Assembly (NCBI RefSeq): GCF_014201805.1
Contig: NZ_JACHFK010000006.1
Coordinates: 248,001 to 312,000 of the forward strand
DNA: 64,000 nt
Source of the DNA: Deinococcus metalli
Lineage (GTDB): Bacteria; Deinococcota; Deinococci; Deinococcales; Deinococcaceae
Direction of reading: 5' to 3'
A program made the translations under genes and the position numbers. Under the pieces are notes generated by a model. It did no database searches, was not told the DNA's origin, and saw only the letters and a program-made list of their open reading frames with translations. This document shows, piece by piece, positions 36,125-51,315 of this stretch (within the stretch, counting starts at the first letter, position 1; the number at the start of each line of letters is the position of its first letter).

Positions 36125-36961
36125 ATGCCCACGATCCAGACCAGCCACAGCCGTGCCCCCGCCACCGAGATCTACTACGAGTCCTACGGTGAGGGCCGGC
36201 CCGTTGTCCTCGTCCACGGCTGGCCCCTGTCGGGCCGCATGTGGGAGGGCCAGATCGACGCGCTGCGTCACGCCGGCTACCGGGTCATCACGTACGACCG
36301 CCGCGGCTTCGGCCAGTCCGGCAAGACCGCGACGGGCTACGACTACGACACCTTTGCCAGCGACCTCAAGGACCTGATCGAGGCGCTGGGTCTGGAGGAC
36401 GTGACGGTGGTCGGCTTCTCGATGGGCGGCGGCGAGGTCAGCCGCTACGCCGGTCTGTACGGCACGCAGCACCTGCGCAGCGCCATGCTGGTCGCGTCGG
36501 TCGCGCCGTACCTGCTCAAGACTGCCGACAACCCCGATGGCGGTCTGGGCGAGGCGGACGTGGAGGGCATGGTGCAGCAGGTCGCCCAGAACCGCCCGCA
36601 GTTCCTGGCCGGCTTCACGAAGAACTTCCTGAACTGGGACGAGCACGGCGCCGCTCTGGGCGACGAATTCCTGGACTTCGCCGCGTCGATGTACCTGCAG
36701 GCCTCGCCCGTCGCCACGCAGGAATGCGTGCGTGCCTTCGGCATGACCGACTTCCGCCAGGACCTGGCGAAGCTGACCGTGCCCACCCTGGTCGTGCACG
36801 GTGACAAGGACCAGATCGTGCCGCTGGAGGCGAGCGGCCAGCGCGTGCCGCAGTACCAGCCGAATGCTGAGCTGCACGTCATGAAGGGCGCGCCGCACGG
36901 CCTGAACGCGACGCACAACGACGAGTTCAACACGCTGCTGCTGGACTTCGTGGCCCGCTGA
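36125..36961 (+). CDS. Alpha/beta hydrolase of the non-heme chloroperoxidase/esterase type
   Basis: 278 aa. The catalytic serine is in the nucleophile elbow GFSMGGGE; oxyanion loop [22 protein letters not shown], acid in [11 protein letters not shown] and His in KGAPHGLN. This arrangement is that of aryl esterases annotated non-heme haloperoxidase. The native substrate is unknown. ATG 36125 is chosen over an upstream in-frame ATG (36095) because AGGAGG lies 7 nt before it. It stands alone, under an operator-like palindrome. Confidence 0.88.
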   Translation: MPTIQTSHSRAPATEIYYESYGEGRPVVLVHGWPLSGRMWEGQIDALRHAGYRVITYDRRGFGQSGKTATGYDYDTFASDLKDLIEALGLEDVTVVGFSMGGGEVSRYAGLYGTQHLRSAMLVASVAPYLLKTADNPDGGLGEADVEGMVQQVAQNRPQFLAGFTKNFLNWDEHGAALGDEFLDFAASMYLQASPVATQECVRAFGMTDFRQDLAKLTVPTLVVHGDKDQIVPLEASGQRVPQYQPNAELHVMKGAPHGLNATHNDEFNTLLLDFVAR

Positions 36962-37003
36962 ACCCACCGCGTTCAGTCGTCATCCGCTGTCCAGTCCACG
37001 GTT

Positions 37004-37017
37004 TGGAACCCGTTCCA
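37004..37017 (+). promoter_or_regulatory. TGGAAC-CC-GTTCCA operator-like palindrome upstream of amylosucrase
   Basis: Perfect 6-2-6 inverted repeat ending 10 bp before the -10 TATGCT (37028-37033); it covers the place of the -35. A protein bound here would compete with RNA polymerase, so sucrose- or glucan-dependent repression is plausible. Confidence 0.5.
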
Positions 37018-37040
37018 GATTTCCCCGTATGCTGGGGGCC

Positions 37041-38965
<1,925 letters not shown>

Positions 38966-38969
<4 letters not shown>

Positions 38970-39151
38970 GCCGCCCGCACCGGCCCCGCGTGCCCACCGA
39001 GGCCCTGCTCGACGCGGCCCGCCGCGCCTCCGAGCGCCTGACGCACCTGTCCCGCGACCCGGACGTGCGCCGCGAGGCCGGCAACGTCGCGCAGGCGGTG
39101 GCGAAGCTGCTGGAGGCGATCCGGAAGGCCGGGCAGACGCCACAGCGGTAG
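38966..39151 (+). CDS. Small helical protein coupled to amylosucrase
   Basis: 61 aa starting at the ATG that overlaps the amylosucrase stop (ATGA). It is basic and predicted helical ([19 protein letters not shown] and [16 protein letters not shown]) with no membrane segment. No family is recognised. The 4-bp overlap implies translation together with amylosucrase; whether it acts on that enzyme is unknown. Confidence 0.6.
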
Positions 39152-39257
39152 GGGAGCGCGGCCTGGGGCGTGGAGGTGAACTGGCCTCCCCGCCCCAGCT
39201 GTGTCCCGGACCGCCCGTCGGCCCCCGTACAGTGAAGCCGTATCCCGGAGGTGCCCC

Positions 39258-39320
39258 ATGACCCGATCCGATCTGCTCCGTGTCCCGCGTGCCGTCCGTT
39301 CCACGGTCACCGCCTGCTGA
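39258..39320 (+). CDS. 20-codon leader peptide upstream of an acetyltransferase gene
   Basis: MTRSDLLRVPRAVRSTVTAC, start ATG 39258 with a strong ribosome site CGGAGG 6 nt upstream and a -10 TACAGT at about 39229-39234. The stop follows a Cys codon directly, and the D-L-L-R-V core resembles the cysteine-rich leader peptides that precede sulfur genes in actinobacteria. CGGTCACCG (39304-39312), within its last codons, pairs with CGGTGACCG (39330-39338); the latter can instead pair with GGTCAC (39350-39355) at the ribosome site of the next gene. This looks like translation-dependent attenuation. Confidence 0.55.
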   Translation: MTRSDLLRVPRAVRSTVTAC

Positions 39321-39359
39321 GGTTCGCCCCGGTGACCGGCCCCACCCGAGGTCACGTCC

Positions 39360-40190
39360 TTGAACAGCGCCACCATCGAGCCGGCCACCCCTGACACCCT
39401 GCCCGATCTGTACGCCCTGCACCCCGACGCCACCGCGGCTGCCCGGCTGATGGAGACCTTCCGGGGCCGGGTCGAACGCGGCGAGGTCACCCTGTCGGAC
39501 ACGCTGATCCTCCGCACACCGCGCGGTGTCGAGGGCAGTGTGACGTTCGGTGCCATGCCGCATCCCTACGTCTTTCCCCACCTGCGCGCCGACGCGCCCG
39601 CCGCAGCGGTCACGGCCTTCCTGCTCGAAGTCCGTCGCAGATTTCAGGTCATGCCCGAACGGCAACTCGTGCTGGACAGCTCGCGCGCCGCCGTGGGACA
39701 CGGTTCCGTGCTCGCGGCCGGCTGGGTACTGGACGATACCCAGGTCATCTACGAGACGGATCTGACGGTGGCTCGCCCTGCGCCCGACCCGCACGCGAGC
39801 GAGGGCGGCGCGGAGCTGCTGGCCCACGCGGAGATCCAATCTCTGCTCGCCGCGCTCGGCCGGTCCGCCCTCGGTCACGCTGAGGGCCACCGGCGGGGGT
39901 GGACGCTGGTGGCCCTGGCCGCCGGTGCGGACGACGCGGCCCCGGTGGCCCTCGGAGCGTATGGCCCGGCGAAACCGGGGTACGGGGGCGTGGACATGAT
40001 CGGTGTGCGGCCAGACCGGCGTGGTCTCGGCCTCGGGACCCGGCTGCACCGTCACCTGCTGGCCCGCCTGAGTGACGATCACGACCGGCACGGCGGCGTC
40101 ACCGCTGCCGACAACCACGCCATGCGCCGCATCTTCGAGAAGAGCGGCTCCGTCCACACCGGCACGCAGCAGTACTTCCGGCAGCCTTGA
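39360..40190 (+). CDS. GNAT acetyltransferase, two-domain form
   Basis: 276 aa starting at TTG 39360, supported by GAGGT at 39348-39352; a later ATG (39452) is the alternative. The C-terminal half carries the GNAT acetyl-CoA region (GGVDMIGVRPDRRGLGLGTRL) and ADNHAMRRIFEKSGSVHTGTQ. The N-terminal half also has a GNAT-like strand pattern but no clear acetyl-CoA loop, so it is probably a degenerate copy. Substrate unknown. Its expression is probably controlled by the leader peptide at 39258. Its stop codon forms part of the -35 for rpmI. Confidence 0.78.
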   Translation: MNSATIEPATPDTLPDLYALHPDATAAARLMETFRGRVERGEVTLSDTLILRTPRGVEGSVTFGAMPHPYVFPHLRADAPAAAVTAFLLEVRRRFQVMPERQLVLDSSRAAVGHGSVLAAGWVLDDTQVIYETDLTVARPAPDPHASEGGAELLAHAEIQSLLAALGRSALGHAEGHRRGWTLVALAAGADDAAPVALGAYGPAKPGYGGVDMIGVRPDRRGLGLGTRLHRHLLARLSDDHDRHGGVTAADNHAMRRIFEKSGSVHTGTQQYFRQP

Positions 40191-40216
40191 CCCGTTCCCC
40201 CGTCCTCGTGTAGAGT
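40187..40216 (+). promoter_or_regulatory. rpmI-rplT promoter
   Basis: -35 TTGACC (40187-40192, overlapping the preceding stop codon), 18-bp spacer, -10 TAGAGT (40211-40216). Start of transcription near 40223 gives a leader of about 105 nt. Confidence 0.7.
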
Positions 40217-40221
40217 TCTCT

Positions 40222-40529
<308 letters not shown>

Positions 40530-40534
40530 AGTAG

Positions 40535-40888
<354 letters not shown>

Positions 40889-40901
40889 GACCCAATCAGC
40901 G

Positions 40902-40929
40902 GCGCCGCCTCCAGTGATGGAGGCGGCGC
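40902..40929. terminator. Terminator between rplT and gntR-type gene
   Basis: GCGCCGCCTCCA (40902-40913) pairs perfectly with 40918-40929, closed by the tetraloop GTGA, followed by CTCGCCTTT. It serves two convergent genes. Confidence 0.8.
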
Positions 40930-40969
40930 TCGCCTTTGGGCTGTGAGGTGTGGGCTCGAAGCCCGCAGC

Positions 40970-41672
<703 letters not shown>

Positions 41673-41705
41673 GGTGGCGTCCGCTGGCAGGCGGGGCTTC
41701 ATCTC

Positions 41706-41734
41706 ATCTTAGGGTTAGTGTCCACAGGACACAA
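41706..41734 (-). promoter_or_regulatory. Promoter and self-operator of the GntR-type gene
   Basis: On the minus strand -35 TTGTGT (41734 to 41729), 17-bp spacer, -10 TAAGAT (41711 to 41706). The perfect 6-3-6 palindrome GTGTCC-ACA-GGACAC at 41718-41732 lies in the spacer and overlaps the -35, the usual place for autorepression by GntR proteins. Confidence 0.65.
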
Positions 41735-41791
41735 GGTTGTCTGGGCTGTTCCCGAACTGGGGACAACAACGGCGGGTCAGTCCGTGGGCGC

Positions 41792-42799
<1,008 letters not shown>

Positions 42800-43025
42800 C
42801 GGGTCCACGATACGCGCTGCACCGTTGGATTTCAGCGGGTGGCGCCGCATTCCCGCCCACAGCGGTTGCCCTGGCTCGTTGAACGTGTTGTCCACTGATG
42901 TCTAGATGATCCACGGACGCCCGAAAGCGGCCTGGAGACGCGCCGCCGGCCCGTTTCCTGCCCATTGGAGCCGGGTGCCGGGCGGTTGTTCCGTCGTCGG
43001 GAACACCCCCCATTCGGCTCATCCA

Positions 43026-43054
43026 TTGATTTCGCCGGGTCACGCTTCTACGCT
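43026..43054 (+). promoter_or_regulatory. Promoter of the DUF485-actP operon
   Basis: -35 TTGATT (43026-43031), 17-bp spacer, -10 TACGCT (43049-43054). Upstream at 42987-43005 is a TGTTCC-N7-GGAACA inverted repeat, centred about 33 bp before the -35, where an activator such as cAMP-type regulators could bind. Confidence 0.6.
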
Positions 43055-43115
43055 GGCAGCAGTCACACAACTCCAATCGGGCCGACCGGCCCACGCTCGC
43101 CCGCAGGAGGCACGC

Positions 43116-43415
43116 ATGACCGTATCCCGATCACGCCCGAGTCCCGTCCCGGCCCGGAACGCCGCGTACCAGCAACTGGTCGCGCAGCGCAACGCCTTCA
43201 CGGTCACCATGACCGTCACGTTCCTGGTGCTGTACTTCCTGCTGCCGGTGCTGGCCGGGTACAACAAGCCGCTGATGGCCACCAAGGTCTTCGGGAACGT
43301 CACCTTCGGGTACGTGCTGGCCTTCCTGGAATTCGTGATGGGGTGGGTCATGGCGTACATCTACGTGGTCCGTGCCCGCGCCTTTGACCGCCTGGCCGAA
43401 GAGGCCCGCCAGTGA
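43116..43415 (+). CDS. DUF485 membrane protein
   Basis: 99 aa with two membrane helices ([21 protein letters not shown] and [21 protein letters not shown]). DUF485 proteins (YjcH) regularly precede acetate permease genes. ATG 43116 is set by AGGAGG 6-7 nt upstream. The stop overlaps the actP start by 4 bp. It probably assists or stabilises the permease; the mechanism is unknown. Confidence 0.88.
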   Translation: MTVSRSRPSPVPARNAAYQQLVAQRNAFTVTMTVTFLVLYFLLPVLAGYNKPLMATKVFGNVTFGYVLAFLEFVMGWVMAYIYVVRARAFDRLAEEARQ

Positions 43416-45007
43416 CCTTCCTCCTCGCCGCGATCATCGTCGCCATCACGCTGGGCGTGACCTTCTGGGCCAGCCGGCGCAACACCAGCGCCGGAGACTT
43501 CTACGTGGCCGGGGGCCGCATCAGCGCGACGCAAAACGGCATCGCCATCGCCGGGGACTACATGAGCGCCGCGTCGTTCCTGGGGATCACTGGCCTCATC
43601 GCCCTGAACGGCTACGACGGCTTCATGTACTCGGTCGGGTGGTTCATCGCGTACCTCACGGTGCTGTTCATCGTGGCCGAACCCCTGCGCAACCTCGGCA
43701 AGTACACCCTGGCGGACATGCTGGTCTACCGCCTGAAAGACCCGCGCGTGCGGACCTACGCGGCCGTGAGCACCATCGTCATCAGCACCTTCTACATGAT
43801 CGCGCAGGTCGTGGGCGCGGGCTCGCTGATCAGCCTGCTGTCGCGCGGGGCCATCAGCGCGGACATCGCCATTCCGCTGGTCGGCGTGCTGATGATCGTG
43901 TACGTCGTGGTGGGCGGCATGCTCGCGACCACGTGGGTGCAGATCATCAAGGCGATGCTGCTGATGTTCGCCACCATCGTCATGACCCTGCTGATTCTCA
44001 CCAAGTTCGGCTTCTCGTTCTCGAACCTGCTCGGGCAGGTGGAGGCCAAGAACGGCGCGGAGTTCCTGGGCGCGGGCGTGAAGTACAAGAATCCCATCGA
44101 CCTGATCTCGCTGTGCCTGGCGCTGGTGCTCGGTACGGCCGGGCTGCCGCACATCCTGGTGCGCTTCTTCACCGTGCCCACCGCGCAGGACGCCCGCAAG
44201 AGCGTCGTGTGGGCGATGGTGCTGATCGGCGCGTTCTACGTCATGACCGCCTTCATGGGCAACGCCGCCAATGTCCTGCTCGGCAAGGACGCCATCGAGG
44301 CGGCCAACAAGGCCGGGAACATGGCCGCCCCGCTGCTCGCGGAGGCGCTGTTCGGCGGCGCGGGCACGGCCGGCGGCGAGTTCGGGCTGGCCTTCGTGAC
44401 CGCCGTGGCCTTCGCGACCATCCTGGCGGTCGTGGCGGGCCTGACCATCAGCGCCAGCACGTCGTTCACGCACGACATCTACAACGGCGTCCTGAAGGGC
44501 GGGCAGGCCAGCGAGGCCGACCAGTTCCGCGTGGCCCGCGTGGCGACCATCGGGGTGGGTGTCGTCGCCATCCTGCTGGGGCTGGCCGCCAAGACGCAGA
44601 ACGTGGCCTTCCTGGTGGCGCTGGCCTTCGCGCTGGCCGCCAGCGCCAACCTGCCGGTGATCCTGTTCACGCTGTTCTGGCGCCGCTTCAACGCCACCGG
44701 CGCGATCTGGGGCATCGTGGGCGGCATCCTGTTCACGCTGCTGCTGATCGCGCTGAGCCCCAACATCATGAAGATCGACCCGGACACGCTGACCACCGGG
44801 CGGCATCTGATTCAGGCCAACGCGATCTTCCCACTGGAGAACCCGGGCATCGTCAGCATTCCGGTCGGGTTCCTGTTCGCGTACGTGGGTACCCTGCTGG
44901 GTGCGTCCCGCCGCAACGCCGCCCAGGACGACCGTGACTTCGAGGAGATGCAGTTCCGGGCGTATACCGGCGCCGGCACCGACGGCACCGTGGCCGCGCA
45001 CGACTGA
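43412..45007 (+). CDS. actP: Acetate permease (sodium:solute symporter family)
   Basis: 531 aa with about 13 hydrophobic helices. SSS-family marks include [28 protein letters not shown] at the start, [11 protein letters not shown], and [22 protein letters not shown] with the ActP-specific PHILxRFFTV. It takes up acetate and similar short carboxylates with Na+ or H+. GTG 43412 overlaps the DUF485 stop. A classic terminator follows the gene and acs lies 200 bp downstream, so uptake and activation of acetate are encoded together but transcribed separately. Confidence 0.92.
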   Translation: MTFLLAAIIVAITLGVTFWASRRNTSAGDFYVAGGRISATQNGIAIAGDYMSAASFLGITGLIALNGYDGFMYSVGWFIAYLTVLFIVAEPLRNLGKYTLADMLVYRLKDPRVRTYAAVSTIVISTFYMIAQVVGAGSLISLLSRGAISADIAIPLVGVLMIVYVVVGGMLATTWVQIIKAMLLMFATIVMTLLILTKFGFSFSNLLGQVEAKNGAEFLGAGVKYKNPIDLISLCLALVLGTAGLPHILVRFFTVPTAQDARKSVVWAMVLIGAFYVMTAFMGNAANVLLGKDAIEAANKAGNMAAPLLAEALFGGAGTAGGEFGLAFVTAVAFATILAVVAGLTISASTSFTHDIYNGVLKGGQASEADQFRVARVATIGVGVVAILLGLAAKTQNVAFLVALAFALAASANLPVILFTLFWRRFNATGAIWGIVGGILFTLLLIALSPNIMKIDPDTLTTGRHLIQANAIFPLENPGIVSIPVGFLFAYVGTLLGASRRNAAQDDRDFEEMQFRAYTGAGTDGTVAAHD

Positions 45008-45019
45008 GCGTCACCGCTG

Positions 45020-45054
45020 GCCGCGCCTGGAGGGGTGTCCAGGCGCGGCTTTTT
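45020..45054 (+). terminator. Rho-independent terminator of actP
   Basis: GCCGCGCCTGGA (45020-45031) pairs perfectly with 45038-45049, loop GGGGTG, followed by five T (45050-45054). Confidence 0.92.
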
Positions 45055-45207
45055 CGGCCCAGCTCCGGCCCGGCCCCGGCTCCAGTACCCGCGCAGTAAC
45101 GCCCGTCCTGAATCCCACCTCGGGCGCGTTAGAGTGCTGCCAACACGACGTTATCGCCAGCCGCGCCGAGCGGCGCATCCCGATTCCGAACCGGCCCGGA
45201 GGATTCC

Positions 45208-47157
<1,950 letters not shown>

Positions 47158-47193
47158 CGGAGGCGCGCGCTTCGCCACGGAACCTCCACCACA

Positions 47194-47224
47194 AGAGCGG
47201 CCCGGCAATGCGCCGGGCCGCTCT
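47194..47224. terminator. Terminator between acs and the response regulator gene
   Basis: AGAGCGGCCCGGC (47194-47206) pairs perfectly with 47212-47224 around AATGC, followed by GTTTCC on the plus strand; it separates two convergent genes. Confidence 0.82.
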
Positions 47225-47240
47225 GTTTCCTGCTGCAGGG

Positions 47241-47684
47241 TCAGCTGGGCAGGGAGGCGGTGCGCAGCCAGAACGTGCGCACCGCCTGCACGACGTCCTC
47301 GTACTCGCTGAACAGCCGGGGCTTGCAGATGTACGAGTTCGCATAGGCCTCGTAGGCCCGGCGCACGTCCTCGCGGGCGTTGCTGGTGCTGAACACCAGC
47401 ACGGGCAGGGCGCGCAGGGCCGGATCGCGCTTGAGGTGTTCCAGCAGCCCGAAACCGTCCATGCGCGGCATGTTCAGGTCCATCAGCACGATGTCCGGCA
47501 GGGCCTGCTGGTCACTGAGCTGACGGTGCAGGTAGTCCATGGCGTCCACACCATCCGAACATACCGAGAAGGTCGGTGTGGGCTCCAGCGACTCAAACGC
47601 TTCCCGCGTCAGGTAGGCGTCGTCCGGATTGTCCTCGACCAGCAGGATATGCAGCGGCGCATGGGGGGACTGGAAGGCTGTCAT
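47241..47684 (-). CDS. Single-domain response regulator (Rcp1-like)
   Basis: 147 aa, one receiver domain without output domain. VEDNPDDAYLTREAFE has the acidic pair, the phosphorylated Asp is in IVLMDLNMPRMDG, Thr/Ser in VLVFSTSNAREDV and the Lys in YICKPRLF. This form is typical of partners of phytochrome or hybrid histidine kinases. No kinase gene is next to it. A -10-like TATCAT (47701 to 47696, minus strand) is 11 nt before the ATG. Confidence 0.9.
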   Translation of the reverse strand: MTAFQSPHAPLHILLVEDNPDDAYLTREAFESLEPTPTFSVCSDGVDAMDYLHRQLSDQQALPDIVLMDLNMPRMDGFGLLEHLKRDPALRALPVLVFSTSNAREDVRRAYEAYANSYICKPRLFSEYEDVVQAVRTFWLRTASLPS

Positions 47685-47794
47685 AGGGATGAGTTCATGA
47701 TAAAGGACAGGGTCGAATCAAACGTGCTCCAGATGAGATTGATCCCTGAGCAAACCCAGAGGCACGCTCCACGCTTCCTTGGGGTCGCCAGACC

Positions 47795-48961
47795 TTACGC
47801 CACCGCCACCGGTGATACCCCGGCGCTCGCCAGGGCCTGCGCGGCGGTGGCGAGCACCTCCGGCGGTTGCACCAGGGCGAGGCGCACGAAGCCCTCGCCC
47901 TGCGTGCCGAAGGCCCGCCCGGGGCTGAGGGCCACGCCGGTCTGCTCGGCCACGCGCAGCGCGAAGGCCACCGAGTCCGTCAGGCCCGGCACGCGCGCCC
48001 ACGCGAACATGCTCGCCTGCGGGAGCGCCACGTCCCACCCCAGGGCCCGCAGGGCGGGAACCAGCGCGTCGCGGCGGGCCTCGAAGGTCGCCGCGCCCAC
48101 CCGCCCCACGGCGTCCGGCAGGCCCAGCGCCACCGTCGCGGCGCGCTGGATGCCCAGGTAAGGGTGGAAGTCCACCGCGCCCTTCACGCGCGCCAGCGCG
48201 GCCAGAGCGCCGGCGTCGCCTGCCGCGAAGCCCACCCGGAAGCCGCCCATGTGGTGCGTCTTGCTCAGCGAGTGCAGTTCCACGATGCCGTCCAGCCCCG
48301 CCTCCAGGGCACTGGGCGCGCGGTAGGCCCCGAAGGTGAGTTCCGCGTACGGATTGTCGTGCACCAGCAGCGTGCCCCGCTGCCGGCACCACGCGGCCGC
48401 CCGCGCGAAGAACGCCGCGTCCGCCACGGCGGAGGTCGGGTTGTTGGGGTAGTTCAGCAGCAGCACGCGTGGACGCACGCTGTCCGGCACGGCGTCCAGG
48501 TCTGGCAGGAAGCCCGCCTCGGCGCGCAGCGGTACCGTCACGACATTCAGGCCCGCCACCGCCGCGGCGCCCAGGTACGGCGGGTAGCACGGGTCGGGCA
48601 GCAGCAGCGTGTCGCCGGGGTCGGTCACGGCCAGCAGCAGGTGCGCCAGGCCCTCCTGCGCGCCGATCAGGGGGAGCACGCCGGCGTCCGGGTCGGCACT
48701 GACCCCGAAGCGCCGGTGCAGGTACGCGGCGGCGGCCACCCGCAGGGGCCGCGTATCGCTGGTCATCGGGTAGCGGTACGTGGCCGGATCGCGCGTCGCG
48801 TCCCGCAGCGCGTCCAGCACGACCTCCGGCGGGTGCAGGTCTGAGGAGCCGATGCTCAGGTCGATGACGGCCCTGCCGGCGGCCCGCGCGCGGCCCATGG
48901 CCTGGTCCATCAGCGAGAAGACGCTGCCGGGCACGGCAGACGTGCGGTCAGAAGCCCACAT
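47795..48961 (-). CDS. Class I/II PLP-dependent aminotransferase
   Basis: 388 aa. The fold-type I pattern is clear: [44 protein letters not shown] (Asn and Pro contacts to PLP), [11 protein letters not shown] and the PLP-binding Lys in [16 protein letters not shown]. It is closest in style to LL-diaminopimelate or succinyldiaminopimelate aminotransferases; exact substrate undecided. The upstream frame is long, but ATG 48961 lies 7 nt behind -10 TAGGCT (48974 to 48969), so leaderless. Confidence 0.87.
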   Translation of the reverse strand: MWASDRTSAVPGSVFSLMDQAMGRARAAGRAVIDLSIGSSDLHPPEVVLDALRDATRDPATYRYPMTSDTRPLRVAAAAYLHRRFGVSADPDAGVLPLIGAQEGLAHLLLAVTDPGDTLLLPDPCYPPYLGAAAVAGLNVVTVPLRAEAGFLPDLDAVPDSVRPRVLLLNYPNNPTSAVADAAFFARAAAWCRQRGTLLVHDNPYAELTFGAYRAPSALEAGLDGIVELHSLSKTHHMGGFRVGFAAGDAGALAALARVKGAVDFHPYLGIQRAATVALGLPDAVGRVGAATFEARRDALVPALRALGWDVALPQASMFAWARVPGLTDSVAFALRVAEQTGVALSPGRAFGTQGEGFVRLALVQPPEVLATAAQALASAGVSPVAVA

Positions 48962-49091
48962 GGCGCGCAGCCTACCAGAGCCCCCGGCCGCGCGGCGGGC
49001 AGTGATCGGCACCACTGGACGCCGCGGTGTGCCGCCCACTGCACTACGCTGAACGCCGACCGTCCACCCTGCTCACGCCCCGAGGTACCGC

Positions 49092-50222
49092 ATGTCCACA
49101 CCCGCCACCCGCCTGACCGGCCAGCTCGTCCTCGGTGACCGCGTCGTTCCGGGCCACCTCGACTTCACGTCCACCATCGCCGCCATCACGCTCCTGCCGG
49201 ACGCGCCGGCCACCCTGATCCTGCCGGGCTTCATTGATGCTCACGTACACGGTGGAGACGGCGCGGACACCATGGACGGCCCGGAGGGCGTGCGGCAGCT
49301 CGCCCGCTTCCACGCGCGCCACGGCACGACCACGCTTCTGCCCACCACCATCACCAACCCGTGGGAGGACGTGGTGCGCGCCCTGAACGCCGTGCGCGAG
49401 GTGATGCAGCAGGGGGTGCCGGGCGGACCGGACATCCCCGGGGCGCACCTGGAGGGGCCGTTCATCAGCCCCGGCCGGCTGGGTGCGCAGCCGCCCTTCA
49501 CGGTGCTGCCCGAGCCGGAGCTGGTCCGGCAGGTGCTGGAGACCAGCGTGGTCCGCGCCGTGACCATTGCTCCGGAACTGCCGGGCGCGCTGGACGCAGC
49601 GCTGGCGATGGGAGCGGCGGGCGTGCGGATCGGGATCGGCCACACCCGCGCGGACACCGCGACCGTCACCGCGTTTCTGGGCACGCTGCACGCGGCGGGC
49701 GTCCGCACCTGTGCCACGCACCTGTACAACGCGATGGGCGGTATCGAGGGCCGCGAGCCCGGCGTGCCCGGCGCGCTGCTGGCCGATTCGCACGCGTGGT
49801 TCGAGGTGATCCTCGACCTGCTGCACGTGCATCCCACGTCCTTCCTGCTGGCCCGGGCGGCCGCGCCGGAGCGCGTCACGCTGGTCACGGACGCCATGCG
49901 TGCCGCCGGCCTGGGCGACGGTGATAGCGAACTCGGCGGGCAGCGGGTGATCGTGCGCGGCGGCGAGGCGCGGCTCCCGGGCGGCTCGCTGGCCGGCAGC
50001 GTGCTCACCATGGACCAGGCCCTGCGCAACGCGGCCCGCAGCGGCATTCCGCTCCCCGAGGCGAGCCGCATGCTCAGCGCAGTGCCCGCCGCCTCGCTGG
50101 ACCTGGCGGACCGCGGCACCCTGAGCACCGGGCAGCGGGCGGACGTGGTGGTGCTGGACACCGACCTGAACGTGCAGGCCGTCTACGTGGGTGGCGTGCC
50201 CATTCCCGGAGCGGGCGCATGA
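49092..50222 (+). CDS. nagA: N-acetylglucosamine-6-phosphate deacetylase
   Basis: 376 aa. It removes acetate from GlcNAc-6-P in the cytoplasm. Amidohydrolase motifs are LILPGFIDAHVHGGDG, GAHLEGPFIS with the metal Glu, RIGIGHTRAD, THLYNAMGG and TLVTDAMRAAG with the catalytic Asp. ATG 49092 has GAGGT upstream and a -10 TACGCT at 49045-49050. The stop overlaps the next gene's start (ATGA). Peptidoglycan or chitin-derived amino sugar is the likely source; no transporter or kinase is beside it. Confidence 0.93.
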   Translation: MSTPATRLTGQLVLGDRVVPGHLDFTSTIAAITLLPDAPATLILPGFIDAHVHGGDGADTMDGPEGVRQLARFHARHGTTTLLPTTITNPWEDVVRALNAVREVMQQGVPGGPDIPGAHLEGPFISPGRLGAQPPFTVLPEPELVRQVLETSVVRAVTIAPELPGALDAALAMGAAGVRIGIGHTRADTATVTAFLGTLHAAGVRTCATHLYNAMGGIEGREPGVPGALLADSHAWFEVILDLLHVHPTSFLLARAAAPERVTLVTDAMRAAGLGDGDSELGGQRVIVRGGEARLPGGSLAGSVLTMDQALRNAARSGIPLPEASRMLSAVPAASLDLADRGTLSTGQRADVVVLDTDLNVQAVYVGGVPIPGAGA

Positions 50223-51247
50223 CCGCCGACTCGGTGATGCTGACCGAGGCCCGCGAGGCGCCGCAGGTGATCGCCCGCCAGCTGCGCGAGAACGTGGACG
50301 TGGTGGCCGCCCTGGCCGCGGCCCTGCGGGAGCGCCGGCCCGCGTACGCGGTCACGGTCGCGCGCGGCAGCAGTGACCACGCCTGCACGGTGCTGAAATA
50401 CGCGCTGGAAACGCACCTGCACCTGCCGGTCGCCAGCCTGGGCCCCAGCGTCCTGACGCTGTACGGCGCGCGGCTCGACCTGCGCGGCGCCCTGCTGATC
50501 GCCGTGTCGCAGAGCGGCGCCAGCCCCGACGTGGTCGAGAACGTCCGCGCGGCCCGCGACAGCGGCGCCCTGACCGTCGCCCTGGTCAACGTGGAGGGCA
50601 GCGACCTCGCGCACGCGGCCGAGTTCGTGCTGCCGCTGCGCTGCGGCGAGGAGCGCGCGGTGGCGGCGACCAAGAGCTACCTCGCCAGCCTGGGCGCGTT
50701 CCTGCCGGTCATTGCGGCTCTGACCGATGATGAGGCCCTGAGCGCCGCGCTCGCGGGCCTGCCGGACGTCCTCTCGCGCACCCTGGACGTCGAGGCGAGC
50801 GCCGACGACCTCGCGCAGCGCTACCGCTTCGCGGAGAACCTACTGGTGCTCGCGCGTGGCCTACACTACGGCGTCGCCCAGGAGGCCGCGCTGAAACTCA
50901 AGGAGACCAGCGGCATCCACGCCGAGGCGTACTCCGCCGCCGAGTTCGCGCACGGCCCCCGCCGCCTGCTCGCCGAGGGCCTGCCCCTGCTGGGCTTCGC
51001 GCCCAGCGACGCCGCCCGCGACGCCACCCTGGCCGCGTACGACGACCTGCGCGCCGCCGGCGCCGACCTGCGCACCATCGGCCCGGCTCCGGGCAGCACC
51101 CTGCCCACGCCCGCCACCGGCCACGCCCTCACGGATGTCCTGCCCAGCGCGCTGGCGTTCTACCTCTTCGCCGCGCACCTCGCCCGGCACCGCGGCCTGA
51201 ATCCGGACGCCCCGCCCGGCCTGAGCAAGGTCACCCGCACCCGCTGA
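50219..51247 (+). CDS. SIS-domain glucosamine-6-phosphate deaminase (NagB-II/GlmS-like)
   Basis: 342 aa with two SIS domains and no glutaminase domain. Motifs are TVARGSSDHACTVLKYALE, IAVSQSGASPDVVENV, ERAVAATKSYLA and, in the second half, GLHYGVAQEAALKLKETSG and AEAYSAAEFAHGP, exactly the isomerase half of GlmS. Stand-alone forms act as deaminases giving fructose-6-phosphate, and its 4-bp overlap with nagA supports that it follows NagA. A terminator-like sequence with an A-run lies after it, oriented for the opposite gene. Confidence 0.87.
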   Translation: MTADSVMLTEAREAPQVIARQLRENVDVVAALAAALRERRPAYAVTVARGSSDHACTVLKYALETHLHLPVASLGPSVLTLYGARLDLRGALLIAVSQSGASPDVVENVRAARDSGALTVALVNVEGSDLAHAAEFVLPLRCGEERAVAATKSYLASLGAFLPVIAALTDDEALSAALAGLPDVLSRTLDVEASADDLAQRYRFAENLLVLARGLHYGVAQEAALKLKETSGIHAEAYSAAEFAHGPRRLLAEGLPLLGFAPSDAARDATLAAYDDLRAAGADLRTIGPAPGSTLPTPATGHALTDVLPSALAFYLFAAHLARHRGLNPDAPPGLSKVTRTR

Positions 51248-51256
51248 CCACACACC

Positions 51257-51283
51257 AAAAAAACTCCCCCGGAGTGGGGGAGT
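51257..51283 (-). terminator. Rho-independent terminator of the exported protein gene
   Basis: On the minus strand ACTCCCCC (51283-51276) pairs with GGGGGAGT (51270-51263), loop ACTCC, followed by seven T (51263-51257). It also stands 9 bp after the convergent SIS-domain gene. Confidence 0.88.
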
Positions 51284-51315
51284 GGAGGCACGGTCCTGGA
51301 GGCACCGTCCGGACG

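Noticed and set aside
41736..41767. GTTGTC/GACAAC and TGTTCCC/GGGGACA inverted repeats after moaA
   Set aside because: Short arms, long loop and one mismatch; could be a weak moaA terminator but not supported enough to list.
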